DNA of 64,000 bases from Elmis aenea (Eukaryota; Arthropoda; Insecta; Coleoptera; Elmidae): positions 2,728,001 through 2,792,000 of the forward strand of contig OX393578.1 of NCBI GenBank assembly GCA_947652605.1, read 5' to 3'. The translations under genes were made by a program, and so were the position numbers. Each line of letters opens with the position of its first letter. Within the stretch, counting starts at the first letter, position 1. Under the pieces are notes generated by a model. It did no database searches, was not told where the DNA came from, and saw only the letters and a list, made by a program, of their open reading frames with translations. Shown in pieces: positions 1-12,270 of the stretch.

Positions 1-330
1 AACGGCCCAAAATAATTTATTAATAGCCTCTCTAAATGTTAAAAATTGTCCAATCCTGCATTTTTTTGGGATACGATTTCGTAAGTTTTGCAATGATCTT
101 TATATTTTCGGAAAATGTTAGACACCCCGAGGAGTGCATTTCTTCATTTAGTTTGTTCAGAACGGCCCAAAACACTTTTTTACAACTTACGAAACTTTGC
201 AAAATTCCAACAAAAAATATTCTTATTATTTTCTAAAGATTTACTAGCTCTACGTTTTTAAAGATCGTTTCACTGTTGCAAAACTGTTTTTTAAAATCCT
301 GATTGGATTAAGAAGGTGGTAACTATTAAC
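1..330. repeat. Diverged tandem repeat, copy 1
   Basis: A phrase AACGGCCCAAAA recurs at 1 and about 162. Between the two lies a block containing GAAAATGTTAGACACCCCG followed by a TGCATTTCTTC-like segment. The same phrases in the same order recur at 13345-13870, so this is a dispersed and internally tandem family with a period of roughly 160-170 bp. The short open frame at 36-236 lies inside it and has no protein-like character. The left edge is cut by the window start. Confidence 0.55.
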
Positions 331-1494
331 AGAAAAAAAAAACGAATGTAAACCAGCGCCAAAGCTTCTGTCACGATTTTTCCACGGGCAAATAAAATCG
401 TTCATGCAATATTACATATCATGAACCCCTTGAGCAGAGAGTTGTTGATATTCCACGACTACCAAACATTAACCCACACAATAAACGTACTAGTTAAGGA
501 GAAATTTGTACAGAACTTCGTGTACTAGGGTCAGAAATTGGCCCGCTAACGCAATAAACCGGCGTTTAAATGAATTTGGGAATATTTTTAGGGGCTCTTC
601 ACACAATGCAAGTAGAGGAATGCGAGCGCAATGACTTGGCTGCGGGGGACAGTCGTGGTCTGCTGTTCACCAGGCTGGTGTTCTGCGGCTCATGAGAGCC
701 GTGGGCCATCATGCCGACATCGTAGATTGTAGTGGAGCTAGTATACAGCTCTACACGCGACCGGCTGCCGCGGGGGTGGTAGCTTTATTATAAAATATTG
801 TAGGCTGCTCTCAGCTTTCTGATGATACTTTACCGTGCCATCAAGAACAGGTTGCGCCTGTTGGATGTTTTCTTTGTAACTGACAGTTTTCAGAATCGCA
901 TTTCAAAAAGACCAATGCTTTATGTTAAATTACATTTTAATTTCCGCTCTGTACACCCACACCATGATATCTAAAAAAAATTGAATATTTTTACTCTTGT
1001 CGTACAAGGTCCTAAGCTCAATTTATTGCAAATAAAAAACAACTAGTAGGCCGTGAACATCAAAATTCGCTCCTCCATATTACTTCTATTCCTATTTCCT
1101 GTCAACTTTCATCTATAAACAAGAATTCTTTAAATTGCAATCAGCTATAGAGTAAAATCTATAGTAGATACCAACTTTAACACCAAAATAACACGAAATT
1201 GAGATTACATTGGTCTATTTTGTCTAAAGAAAAGATCGTCATGATTTGTCTTACATTTTGTGGTAAATTTAAACGTTTTTGGAACATTAATTAATATTTT
1301 GTAAACTCCAATAGTTTCTACAGAAAAATTACCTGTGGATTTAGTGAATCTGTTAAAATAATTGTGTTTTAGATTTAGATTGTCTTATAATTAAATTAAC
1401 ACAAGTCCGCGAAAACCCTGGATAAATTGATTAAGTTTTTAGATAACATAGATAAATTCTGTGTCTGATCGGTAGAATTTGTGTGTGTTCTTTG
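331..1494. other. Non-coding AT-rich DNA with a GC-rich island
   Basis: Mostly AT-rich sequence without a recognisable gene. Positions about 600-790 form a distinctly GC-rich island. It contains a 29-codon ATG frame (606-695) and an imperfect hairpin around TGTAGTGGAGCT / AGCTCTACA at about 726-756. I see no splice signals good enough to call an exon. Confidence 0.4.
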
Positions 1495-2080
1495 CAGTAG
1501 CGCAGCAGGGGGAGGGGGCGGTCTGAGACAACTTTTAAATCATAGAGCACCAGAAAAATACTTGAGATTTTTCATTACTTGTATGTAAATACAATAATTT
1601 TTGGAAGGTTTTTAAGTACGTGATAAAAATGTTGGTCGAACGCGACTTGCCTAAGTGTGATAATTAGTGCAATTTTACAGGTATATAAAATCCTTTATCA
1701 TTTATATTATATTTGGGGTCGTGGCTAGGCAAGGCTAATATTGCTAAATATATTATGTATGTTTCTGTACGTAAATGGAAACTATCAGTGAAAGTTTTTA
1801 CCCTTATTAAAAATAATTTCGTGGGGATGGGGGCGATCTGATGAAAAAAATAAAAATCAGAAAATGTTCTGCCGTAAAACTGTAATTTTGAATGATGGTA
1901 TAAAGTACTCTACATTATCTAACTTTGAATTAAAACACGTTTGAATATATAAAATTTAAAAAAAATCGCCTGCGGCGCATTTTATCTTTTTTGAACAAAT
2001 CAAGAGTTGCCAACCCTTATTTAGAGGGGTGGCAAATTTAGGGATCACCCCGGGTGGCACAAACTTAAGCTCCGCCACTG
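1495..2080. mobile_element. hAT non-autonomous element, 586 bp
   Basis: The left end reads CAGTAGCGCAGC and the right end, on the opposite strand, reads CAGTGGCGGAGC, giving 12-bp terminal inverted repeats with two mismatches. It is flanked on both sides by the perfect 8-bp duplication GTTCTTTG (1487-1494 and 2081-2088). Ends starting CAGTGGCG with an 8-bp duplication are diagnostic of the hAT superfamily. The interior has no long open frame, so it needed a transposase supplied elsewhere. Confidence 0.88.
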
Positions 2081-2088
2081 GTTCTTTG

Positions 2089-2814
2089 TCATTTGCAATT
2101 TATTTAATTTTCGGTGTTATTTCATCAGAAATTGACTCGCCACAAATTCGTCCATAAGGCAAAAACCGTATAATTAACAAGAAATTAAAGATAAAATTGA
2201 CACCAAAAGTTTGCACAAGTACGCCAAGTCGATAACACCGGACCCTTTTTAGCTGCATCGATGTATTGTTGATATTTTCGTTCTATTTTAGTTCTATTGG
2301 ATATATATTTATATAAAATTTATTTAAAATTTAAATAACTAATTTCATCCAGTATCTGTTTGTATCAGGGTTTTTATACTTATTAAATACTTTGCCTTAC
2401 ATAATGATACCATTAGATTGGTATATTTGCTACTGCAACATTTTCTGTAATCTATTTCAATTCTTTAATAGGAGTATTAATTAACGGTGATATAAAATAT
2501 AACAACCTGAACGTAACACTTCGTCATGTTTTATATAATTTCTCTGAGTTCTTTGTACGTTATACAGTGTCTCCCAGGATTAACGGGAAAATAAAAAACC
2601 TTTTCATTTTACATTTTTATCAGCCTTATATTTTAACAAAACAAATCTACACTTAATTGTTCGTGTATATTGTCACGATGGATTTTTTTAAAGTACAAAA
2701 TTATGTGCACAAGCCGGTGTGTGATCCAAACAGACTTTCTTATAAACCTATTTGTATTGTGCAGATTTGGATGAACCGTGGTCGCATAAAGCCTGTTATG
2801 GTTCAAGAGTTATT
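2089..2814. other. Non-coding AT-rich DNA
   Basis: No supported gene. A TACAGTGTCTCCC end near 2564 resembles the TACAGGGTGTCCC transposon termini seen elsewhere in the window, but no partner end is recognisable. Confidence 0.4.
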
Positions 2815-3600
2815 ATTTATTTAGTCATAAGTCCTTCTACTGTTAGCTGTAGGACTGTTGAGTTGTGTTGTGCTGACTTTTTTCCATGTTTTTCTGTCCT
2901 GAGCTAGCTTTTCTATGTATTTCCATTTGCTGTTCCTATCCTCTCCTGCTTTTTTAACTTCGTCTTGCCAGGTTTTTCTCGGTCTCCCTCTTTGGTTTTT
3001 CCCTGTGGCCTTGCTTCATAGGCTTTTCTGGTTAACCTTTCTTCTTTCATCCTATAAATGTGACCCAACCATCCCAGTTGTCTTTCTTGTATTTGTGTTT
3101 CAACTGATTTTATCTTTAATTGTTCTCTATATGTTTCGTTTCTGATTCTATCTATTTTGGTTTTTCCTTGGATTTTTTTTTTAGATATCTCATTTCTGCT
3201 GCATTCACTCGGCTACTATTTTTATTTGTGAGTGTCCACGTTTCACTTCCGTACAAAAGTGCCGGAGTTACTACCTTTTTCTACCACTTCTATTTTTGTT
3301 CGTTTTGGGATTTCTCTATTTCCAAAAAATGTTCTTAAACTGTTAAATATTCTTCCCACATTTCCTGTCCTTTCGCTTATTTCCTTGTCCATTCCTCCAT
3401 TTTTCTCTATGCTCACTCCTAAATATTTAATGCTTTCTACCTATTCCAACCTAAGCCCATTTAAAGTGATGTTATGCCCTTTGTTCTCTGTTGTAGTCTT
3501 CGTTTTTTTCGGTATTTATTTTCATATTAATTTTTCCAATTCCTAGTTCAGAGTTTCTAGTGTATGTTGCAGATTCTTTTCTGTCTAATAGTTAATCATA
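2815..3600 (-). pseudogene. Non-LTR retrotransposon 3' fragment (reverse transcriptase C-terminal region)
   Basis: Read on the minus strand, broken frames give reverse-transcriptase C-terminal text: MKINTEK near the 5' side, GLRLERVESFKYLGVSIEKN-like and LLYGSETWTL-like motifs, then ETQIQERQLGWLGH, KEERLTRKAYEARP and a terminal TEKHGKKSAQHNS segment. The low-coordinate end carries the 3' tail GACTAAATAAATAATAA. Plus-strand frames here are antisense shadows. Several frameshifts and stops make it dead. Four more minus-strand pieces of the same family lie at 12.3, 14.65, 20.9 and 25.05 kb. I cannot assign the clade with confidence. Confidence 0.8.
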
Positions 3601-4955
3601 TTAATTGAAATTCACCAAAGACATCTTAGGGAGTGGAGGAGGTACTGTTATAAATCAACGTTATTTAGAATAGGTCAAGTGATATATGAGCGCGAGCAAC
3701 GATATAACCACATTGAAAAATATTATTCCAACAACCTAATTAGTTTTTATTTCTCGTAGTAATTTATTTTATTACCTTTGTTTGCTTAGCCGCGCGTATG
3801 AACTCGTCGCAGTTTTTATGAGGCTGTCAATGAGTTTATAGATCCACTACATAACTCAAACTTCTCATTGACTTCTCATTTAATGCGTTGTTAAACTTGC
3901 CGACTAAAAATTATAACACGTCTTCATGTTATCCGTACTAAATCATTTCCAGAATTTAAAGGCGCGCATGCACCCTCTCATTTGGTGCACTTAAAGTTTG
4001 GACTGGCTGTCAATCTTCAAAAGGGACCTTTTGAACCTACTAACGCGAAAAGAGTTCTGTTCATAGTCCACTTCTTTAGTTGATAATAAAGAAATTCATC
4101 TTACGAAAAAGAAAATGTTGCTTTATTTGATATAAAAGATGAGTCCTGAAACGGTAAATACCCCGTTCTGCGCCACGCTACCCTACAAATTAACTGTTGT
4201 TGCAAATATCATAGCAACTTGTGCGTGTGTTTTGATCTTCATTTGTTAATTAAGTATCGTTTAGCGGCATCATTACAATTTCAAGAATGCAGATGTGTAC
4301 AAAACGTTGTTATCTTTATTAATCCAACTTGAAAGTAAATTAAAAAGTGAATTAGCCTCCCTTACATTCTGCTTCATCCCCGTAAATCTCGCTAAAGCCG
4401 GAGGAACAGCACTGAGGTGACTGCATTACGTTAATAGAATGCTAAGAACACTCCCTGCATTTAGTTTACAGATCACTGATCAAAGGTAATCCAGTCTGTG
4501 TATGGCATATGAATTATAAAAACGAACGTAGAGCTCCATTCTTGAGAGACATTCCGCTTCCGAGCTAATTAAATTATAGTTGGACGTAATTTATGTTCTG
4601 ATAGCTTAATAATAATACTCATAACTTAATTTATTGGTTTAATTTACAGTTGATTGTCAATAAAACATACATATTCAGTGAATTACTTCCATGATTATGT
4701 ATTAATTTATAATGTGTGTATTATAGTTGCTCGATTTATCTAGCAAAACAAATACTGTTGATATTTTTTTAATATCTCGTACCATACAAAATTAGCTATT
4801 AAATTAAAATCAAACAAATTGAGTTTATTAAATTTTTGGATTGTTTAAGTCGTTCGTTTATTATTGTAAATAAGCTTGAGTGAGCAAGCTCTTAAAAAGT
4901 TATTTAATGGATATTGTGAGGATGTCCTAAAAATACGCCCGTGTCAGAATCGGTG
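3601..4955. other. Non-coding AT-rich DNA
   Basis: No gene or repeat that I recognise. A somewhat GC-richer patch lies at about 4370-4560. There are no long frames. Confidence 0.35.
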
Positions 4956-6050
4956 CGCTTAATTTCGTTCTGAAGAAAAAGAACTAATTCCCTCTCATCA
5001 ATTCGCATTGAGAAATAAACATTCAACTATTGACCAAGTACATAAAATTACGAATGTCATAGAAAAAGCGCTAGAAGAAAAAAAAGTTTGTTCTACCATC
5101 TTTCTAGCGTAGCGCAGGCTTTCGACAAAGTGTGGCATGATTGTTTAAACTATAAACTAAGATCGCTACTCCCAAAACAATACTCAAAATTCTTCAGTCG
5201 TTCATCTCAGAGAGACCCTTCAGAATAAAGCAAGAAGAATCTTGTACTTAAAGCAGGAGTTCCACAAGGAAGCGTAATAGGTCCGGTCCTATACCTATTG
5301 TATACTTGTGATATTCCAAAGTTAGAAAACAATACTATAGCGATCTTTGCCGACGACACGGCTATTTTAGCAGTAGAAACGATATAGAATCATCCGAGAA
5401 ATTACAAGCAGCTGCCAATCAGATCAACAACTGGACAAAAACATGGCGTATAAAGTTAAATGAAACTAAGTCAGTACATGTCAATTTTACCAACTAGAGA
5501 ATTGTACATGTACCAATCAATAATAAACAAATTCCTTACTCTAAAATACTTAGGTATTACACTGGACGCTAAGCTACGCTGGAAGGCTCATGTCAAGAAA
5601 AAAAAAAGAAGAAATAGGTATCAAATAGAGAAAAATGTACTGGCTAAACGGTAGGAATTCCTTTGTCCCTACATAATAAGCTTTGGCTATACAAGCAAAT
5701 TTTAAAGCCTGTATGGACATATGGAATACAGCTATGAGGATGCACCAAACAGAGTAATATTCAGATCATCCAGGGATTCCAGTACAAAACACTAAGGAAC
5801 ATCGCTGATGCACCTTGGTATTGCAGAAATATTGATATACATCGGGACCTCAACATGGACACTGTAACCGACACAATTAAGAAGTTTGCCAAGAGCCACG
5901 AAGAAAGGCTTCATCAACATGTAAAGTCGAGGCGATCCAGCTCTTGGACACTACAGGATTGGTAAGAAGACTTAAAAGGGTTGAACCTTTCGGTTTAGTT
6001 TAAGCAAAAGTTTAAAAGCAGAGACTGTGCGGTAGTGTGCACGTTAATAA
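4956..6050 (+). pseudogene. Jockey-clade non-LTR retrotransposon reverse transcriptase, degraded
   Basis: Plus-strand reading with several frame changes gives the classic jockey reverse-transcriptase order. First comes an LIPSHQFALRNKHSTIDQVH block (about 4985-5045) and an AQAFDKVWHD block (5112-5142). Then follow the thumb-side [14 protein letters not shown] motif (about 5255-5295), the catalytic FADDTAIL box (about 5345-5370), and KYLGITLDAKLRWKAHV (about 5546-5600). The end reads RRLKRVEPFGLV-like followed by a stop near 6003. The conserved FADD aspartates are still present, but in-frame stops and indels break the protein at several points. Only the 3' half of the element is present; endonuclease and ORF1 are absent. 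Confidence 0.88.
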
Positions 6051-7619
6051 TTAGTGTACTTATATTATATTAGCAAACTGAGGACTACTATTGGGTAAAC
6101 CTTAGACTAAGTAATATTATCAATAATTTAGGTTAGAATTAAACTGCTCATTGGTCTCAAAAGACCAGATTGCATTGTTATAAACTCTATTAGGGTTTTA
6201 ATTTTTAAAAAACCTGATAAATAAATAAGACCACAGCTGAAGAACGAAGCAATCTTAAAACTGGTATTGCATTTCGACTGGGAGCATTTATTGATCAGTA
6301 ATTCTATGCACAATTTATCGATTTTTCGTATATGCGGTTAATTTGCGCGTAAAGTTTGCGGCAAGGCGGCCTTTTGAAGACAGGGTATATCGACACAAAG
6401 GGGAAATTGGAGTTGGCAGTACGACGCCGCCCTCGGGGCAGCGCTCGATACACCAGGAGTCTGCGCCTTCGGTCTTAAAGCCCTAGGCCCTCCGAACACG
6501 GAAACGAAATAGATTCTAAGCGAGTCTCTCTTTACCACGGTTAACAACACGAAGATTACCGTTCGATAATTACATAAACTAATTAAAACTCCTCATTCAT
6601 TGCTTTTGAATACTTTTCGAACATCGTCGAATCCAAAATTACGCAATTACCCGCCGTCCTTTGGCGCACAGCCGATGCTGTCTGGTCGCTGCTATCCATA
6701 AATACCCGTGTTGTTATTATTTATCATACTTATAAGATTTATAATGAATATTGTTCTAAACTATGGCACCTATTATGGTTATCTATATCGTATTTTACCT
6801 GTCTAGCGTGTCGTTAAAGCAGAAGAAGTTAAATTTACTGCCTAACCATAAATCTCTAGACACACTTGCAATCAACTGGGGTACGGCTATGGTAATATTT
6901 AATAGTAATGGCCAGGGTTAATGGTTTTGTAGTTTTAGTATGACCTGTTCACAATCATATCGCGTATGGTCGTTTTAAAATTATTTACCGATAATCACTC
7001 GAGTTAATTATTCTAAATCATTCACAGACAAATGTAGCATAAATAAGGGTACTTAAAGATCACTTACTAATTACAAATGGTCTCCTTAGTGTACAGAGTG
7101 TACCAAAGTTAAATGCGTCGTTCTATTTATTTTCACAATAACTTTGATATAGGGTTGCCAGACGTCTCGGTTTTCCGGGATTGTCCCGATTTGGAGCCTC
7201 AAACCCCTGCGTCCCGAAAAGAGGTTTGCGATCGTAAAATATCCCGGTTTATCAACACTAGTAAAACAAATTTCATGTAGTACGTAATGGATTATTATGT
7301 ATTTGTTCTGAACATCCAAAAAGGTGTAGAACATGTCACAATAATGATAATACACATATATACACACAAAAATTATATTTACTTTAAAGAGTTTTTAAAG
7401 TAAACGTCATTAAGTATTCACTAGCTCCATAGTAAGCTTTAGAAATTTAAACATTTCTTAATCTTTTCTTCGAGGCGGGGGTGGGAAGATTTTTTATACT
7501 ATCAGGTGATGTGTTAAATTTGTTATATATAGCAATAATTGTAGAGGCAACATTTTTTTGAAGATAGGTAATATTTGAAGCAATCGGGCTTTAGATTTTT
7601 TTTATGTCAGGTATTGGCT
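6051..7619. other. Non-coding DNA with two GC-richer patches
   Basis: No gene is supported. About 6340-6540 is GC-rich and carries a minus-strand frame of 70 codons with no recognisable domain. About 7150-7250 contains GGGTTGCCAGACGTC and CCGGGATTGTCCCG, a style of sequence seen in dispersed repeats. The minus-strand frame 7086-7367 spans it but looks fortuitous. Confidence 0.35.
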
Positions 7620-8310
7620 GCATGAGTTCTCATATTCTCTTCGAACACATCAACATTATTTTTTACGAAAAGGTTGGCTTTGAGGGCCTTATTGAGGGAT
7701 TGAAGTCCATTTCGGATTGCCATGTGAATAGCGCGGGTAGTTGTTTTGCCTTTCCTGAATCCATTTTGAGCGTTGTTTATTAAGCCAAAGTGTTCTACGT
7801 AATTTTCAATTCTGTTGTAGATAATTTTTTCAAATATCTAATGTTTGTGAGTATTACGGGCCTAAAGTTCCCTATGTCACTTACATCCCCTTTTTTGTGG
7901 ATTGGTTTGATTTTTGCACATTAAAGTTTGTTAGGAAATGTGCCATTTTTTAATAAGAGATTTGTAATGTGACTTAAGAGGTCCTGATATTAAGTCGGCA
8001 GTATATTTTAAGAGGTTTGTTGGGATTTCATGTTCTCCTGTTGATTTGGTGTTTTTAAGTGACACTATGGTTTTATAGACTTCCTCATAAGAAGTGGGAC
8101 GTAGATAAAAAGACATATTATTATGTTTGAAGTGGCTGGTTTCAGAAATTGTCCCATCTGTATTGTCGGGACAAATATTTATAAATAGTTCGTTTACGTT
8201 GTTTAGGGGGAGTATATCTAATGGGTTATCACCTGTATTCTTGACATTGTTGATGAAATTGTCTTCTTGTTGCCTTTTTCCCATATAGTTGCCCATTACT
8301 TCCCACGTCG
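7620..8310 (-). pseudogene. Non-LTR retrotransposon reverse transcriptase N-terminal/fingers fragment
   Basis: The minus strand from 8296 starts MGNYMGKRQQEDNFI. It carries a linker-to-RT region with FYLRPTSYEEVYKTIVSLKN, KSTGEHEIPTNLLKY and LISGPL, a pattern typical of the segment just before the RT fingers (phrase type: NLKNTKSxGxDxIPxxLLK). After the stop at about 7931 it continues out of frame with CAKIKPIHKKGD-like text. It then gives IFEKIIYNRIENYVEHFGLI and NGFRKGKTTTRAIHMAI, ending in an unrelated sequence near 7625. The catalytic palm (FADD) is missing. It is not the same element as the 2.8-kb family. Confidence 0.8.
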
Positions 8311-9020
8311 CGTAAGTTCAGTGGCGGGTACAAAAGAAAAAGTGCAGATTGAAAATACCTTTAAAGTTGCCCTTTTTTTAAATTTTCTCGGTCCTCTCTG
8401 AAGGCTGGGGGTGGCTCAGTTCCCTTCCTCTTGGCTATACTTTAACGATTGATTTCACGATGTCCTATCGCTTAACTTGTTAAGCCCTCATACCGGCTTT
8501 GTTTTGCAAACAATCTAGCTTATGTTGTGTCAAGGTAAACTTATGCATCTGCATCGCATACTCTTTTTACCCAGGCATTTCATCTAATATAATATGCATT
8601 CTAGTTCTCCGGGGCGTTTTAAGCAAACACACTAACAAAATCTTACGTTACATTTATTCCTGGCGGCTCGCTTAACAGTACATTCCCGATAAAATGTGAA
8701 ATTTTCAGCGCGCGGTTTTGTTCCTTTTCGCTTCGTATCTGATATAGTTGGAGATGAACGCACGAACATAGAACACGTTTTCTTTCGAGAAGAGCCTGTG
8801 CCAGGTGACCTGGGTGACCCTCACGGCCACGGCACGCGCATCCTCGAATTACCGACCACGTACAGCTAGCACGCTGTGAATTATAAGAAAAAAAACTGAG
8901 ACGATATTCTTTGTATTGCTCAATAAAACAACGTCTAATCTTTTACAAGACATTACATACAGTGGTGTGCAAAATAGTGGGTAAATGGGACTTATTAAAA
9001 TAGACATCTGTATAGCTTAT
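8311..9020. other. Non-coding DNA; single hAT-like end at 8321
   Basis: CAGTGGCGGGTAC at about 8320 looks like a hAT terminus, but no matching right end is visible. About 8690-8890 is GC-richer, complex sequence (for example CCAGGTGACCTGGGTGACC near 8801), without an obvious frame. CAGTGGTGTGCAAAATAG at 8961 is another hAT-like half end. Confidence 0.35.
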
Positions 9021-9037
9021 AGCAGCATAATTTATAC

Positions 9038-9510
9038 CTAAATTTGTCTCATGATATTTTTATGTGCAATGTTTGAATAAAATAATAAAGAAAATGTTAT
9101 CAGAATTGAACAAAAATCGTTCTTTTTCATTCCTTGAAATGCTTCTTCCATTGTCGGACTTGGTTGCCTTAAATCTTCTGTTACTGCCTCCACCAATCTT
9201 CTCCTTGTTCGACCTTTTTTTCCTTCTTTGAGTACTTCAATTTCCAGTAAAATCTTCGTCATACTTTCATTTTGTATGCCTTGGTAATCATTGTATCCTT
9301 GCAATGGTTGTGTTTTTATAACTTTTCACCTCCATAACTTTCCGATATTTTTCTTCTCCACCACCCACCAGTAACCTTCTATTATGCCTTCATCCATTCT
9401 CCTGGGTCTCCTCTTTTTTCATACTTCCAGTTCCATCTCTAGGTCCTTTTTTAGAATCCAAGTTTCTCGTGCATAGAGAGCTGATAGGCAAGACTATGAT
9501 AAATTTTTAT
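9038..9510 (-). pseudogene. Non-LTR retrotransposon C-terminal fragment
   Basis: On the minus strand, about 9500-9420 encodes a LYARETWILKKDLEMELEV segment, which matches the YGSETWTL-type motif downstream of the reverse-transcriptase palm. A later frame gives GKKGRTRRRLVEAVTEDLRQ and PSPTMEEAFQ, corresponding to the RGRPRxRWxDxVxxDL tail of many insect LINE proteins. Frameshifts separate the two. It is unlike the 2.8-kb family in its tail sequence. Confidence 0.72.
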
Positions 9511-10720
9511 TTTAACTTCAATCACTTCGTTTGCGCTTTGACGAATCAAGTCGAATAGATGTGGTAAATCAATCTGGAATTTTAATTTTAATTCAATCTA
9601 ACATGTTCTTTGTAACTTTTTAGCCATCTTTCATTCATCTCCATTCTCAAACATATCCAGTTTTGTTTAAATCACAATTTTGTGGTGGCCAAACTGCAGT
9701 TTTTAAAATTCCCTTTTTAGATATTACACTCAAATAAATTTTAATGCTGTTGACTAGGTTCTCGAGATATTTTTTTTTACTTTGGCATACACTAGACACT
9801 TATCAAACTACGCCCAGAAATTACAGAGTAATTTTTTTAAATGTTTAAGTTCAGTAATTGTTAGGGCAATGTTATATTGGGACTTTTCTTAATCGATTTG
9901 GTTTTGCATGTTTTATTTTTATATGCGGTTTTCATTATAATTACCTACTGCATATTAATTATTATTGTTTTTTCACACTTAGTGGGGTTTTAAACAGTAT
10001 ACAAGACAGTTAATACAAGAAATCGTATTATTTGTATTAAGTAACCACCAACTAGTATCATACGAAGTATTTTTTAAATACAAGCATTTTAATTTGAGTT
10101 TTTTATGAATTGGAACAGTATTGAATGGGCAGAAATATGTAAATAATAATCTAAAACAAACTGTTTGTATAATTTTAATAAATTTATATGTTTTGTCAGA
10201 CTATCACTTGACGAGCGATGTGAAAATTATGGCCAATTCACTGGTGTTGTAGAATAACAACCCCCACGTCAATATTCTTATAAATACACGAGGGAGAATA
10301 TTTTCATGAATATTTGACATCGAATCTCGGCAAGATTGGGTATAGAAAAAATAGAGGGAAGAATTTTCAAATATGAAGGGAGAAAGTTGAAAAGTGTTCC
10401 GTAATTTATCGCGGCTAAAGTTTATCTTTGTTTCACAAATTGTATTGATGAAGTATTTATTGCTGTGGGGGTTGGATTTCGAGTGTCCGACGATTTTCAT
10501 TGTAATAGGCTTTTGTTTCATGTGCTAATGAAATATCTTGATTTTTAAAAGAAAACTAAAATTGCGAAGTCCTAAGAAAGTACAGAAGTTGAACTGTAAG
10601 CTACAAAAAAAAACCATAACTGGTTCCATTCAGAATTAGACTATTGTTGATCAACCTTACTCACACCATCAAATTCGCCCCTAAATAATTAAAATAACAC
10701 ATTGTTTTGGACTAAGAATA
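9511..10720. other. Non-coding AT-rich DNA
   Basis: No supported gene. The minus-strand frame 10204-10521 (105 codons) has no domain I recognise and no splice context. It lies in moderately AT-rich sequence and is left as fortuitous. Confidence 0.35.
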
Positions 10721-10721
10721 T

Positions 10722-11475
10722 TTTGCAAGATCATTTGCACCGATTAGTACATCTTTAAAACCTTTTTCTCGGTACACTCTAGCCATTTGCACAATTTTTC
10801 AAAAGTGAGTATTCCCAAAGACAGATGTGAGTTTTCACTTTGTTATTCTTTGCTTACTAAGTTACTTGGAAAAGCAAATCATGCCAGAAAACTAAAGATA
10901 CCAAGAATTTGTAATCTTTCGTTTAAGTAGCCAAAAATTCTGCTTCACTTTTTGCGTTTCCGTAAACGTTTCAACTGGAATTGTGGAACAACATCTAAAT
11001 CTTTTGCAAGATCATTTGCACCGATTAATACATCTTAAAAACTTTTTTCTCGGTACACTTCTAGCCATTTGCACAATTTTTCAAAAGTGGGTATTCCCGA
11101 AGACAGATCTGAGGTTTCACTTTGTAATTCTTTGCTTACTAAGTTCACTTGGAATAGCAAATCATGCCAGGAAACTAAAGATACCAAGAATTTGCAATCT
11201 TTCATTTGAGTAGTCAAAGATTTTGCTTCACTTTTTGCGTTTCCGTAAACGTTTCAACTGGAATTATTTCACGAAAGCTTTTGTTAATTAATTTGATAAT
11301 AATATTTGATAAATAATTGCTTTGGTATAGTTTATTTATTAAGTTTAGTATTTCGCTATTGAAAAATAACTTTTTTAAGTGATATGATAGAGAATTGCTT
11401 TTTGCTATGCTATTAATAAGCATTGTATTTTTATTTGTTGAGCGCGGGGCCCTAGGCGAGGGAATAGGTGGAATG
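10722..11475 (-). pseudogene. hAT transposase fragment (DUF4371/ZMYM1-like), partly duplicated in tandem
   Basis: Minus-strand frames carry SFREIIPVETFTETQKVKQN, then CKFLVSLVSWHDLLFQVNLV and SKELQSETSDLSS, ending in CKWLEVYREK. This is the region seen in DUF4371/ZMYM1-like hAT transposases (pattern FLxSLVxWHDxLFQxNxVSKxLQS). The block 10727-10990 repeats as 11005-11270 at a 278-bp offset with many differences, so part of the transposase region was tandemly duplicated and then decayed. A GAGCGCGGGGCCCTAGGC segment at about 11440 matches the right part of the complete element at 33907-34373. No catalytic DDE region is recognisable. Confidence 0.72.
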
Positions 11476-12270
11476 TGCTATATATAATACAAATTTGGTG
11501 CAATTTTAAAATAGTTTTGAAACATATTGAAGTTATGTAAATGACCAACGAAAAAAATTTATTGCGATATGTTAAATTTGACCGTAAAACTTACAACGAA
11601 AGATATGAATCCCGATATAGCTGGCTTTAACATATGAATCATTGCATGATGTTGACGGTACTCGGAAATCGGCTACTTAATTATTATTATTTTGTTTTAA
11701 GAAACGATTTGATCGAAAAAACTCAAGTTTTATTCATGTGGCCAGGTTAAATATTGCACTATAAAAAAACATAGAAGTGGTCGAGTCCCTTATTATAAAA
11801 TAACCTAGTTGTTTGGTGCTATATGTAGCTGCATTATAAATAATTTATGTATTTTTTGTGTTGCTGGCACAGTAAATTAGGCGAGTCGATTCCTTATCAA
11901 TATTCATTGGGGGCGTGGACCATCTGTCTTTTAAAAAACCGCTCCACTAGCGAGCATTATATTATTCTAATCTCACATGTTACGGTTTGTATGGCCGGGT
12001 TGTTTTTTTGTTTTGTGGTGGTGTATATGAATATATTTTAATGAGCCGATGTCGCATTTTTACGAAACGATTATTTTAAAACTGATACTTAACGCATTAG
12101 TTTTATTTAGCGTTGGGATATAGCTACAAGATGGATTCATTTTAATAAATCAAGAACAACCAAATACATAGTTTATTTAAGATTCTCATTTAAACTTTAT
12201 TTGAGTATCTTAAAAAGGAAGGTGATTGTTGGGGTGGAAGGGTTAAAAAAATTCGTTTTAAGGTCAAATA
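11476..12270. other. Non-coding AT-rich DNA
   Basis: No gene or clear repeat. Short plus-strand frames (for example 11847-12041) look fortuitous. Confidence 0.35.

Noticed and set aside
2915..3546. Plus-strand hydrophobic frames
   Set aside because: They are antisense to the minus-strand reverse-transcriptase fragment. The similar frames at 12349, 14671 and 20857-21470 are rejected for the same reason.
6338..6550. Minus-strand 70-codon frame in GC-rich DNA
   Set aside because: No domain, no splice context and no partner exon. Kept only as a composition note.
8320..8340. A complete hAT element starting at CAGTGGCGGG
   Set aside because: No right terminus or 8-bp duplication found; listed only as a half end.
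10204..10521. Minus-strand 105-codon frame
   Set aside because: Low-complexity composition with no recognisable motif; probably fortuitous.
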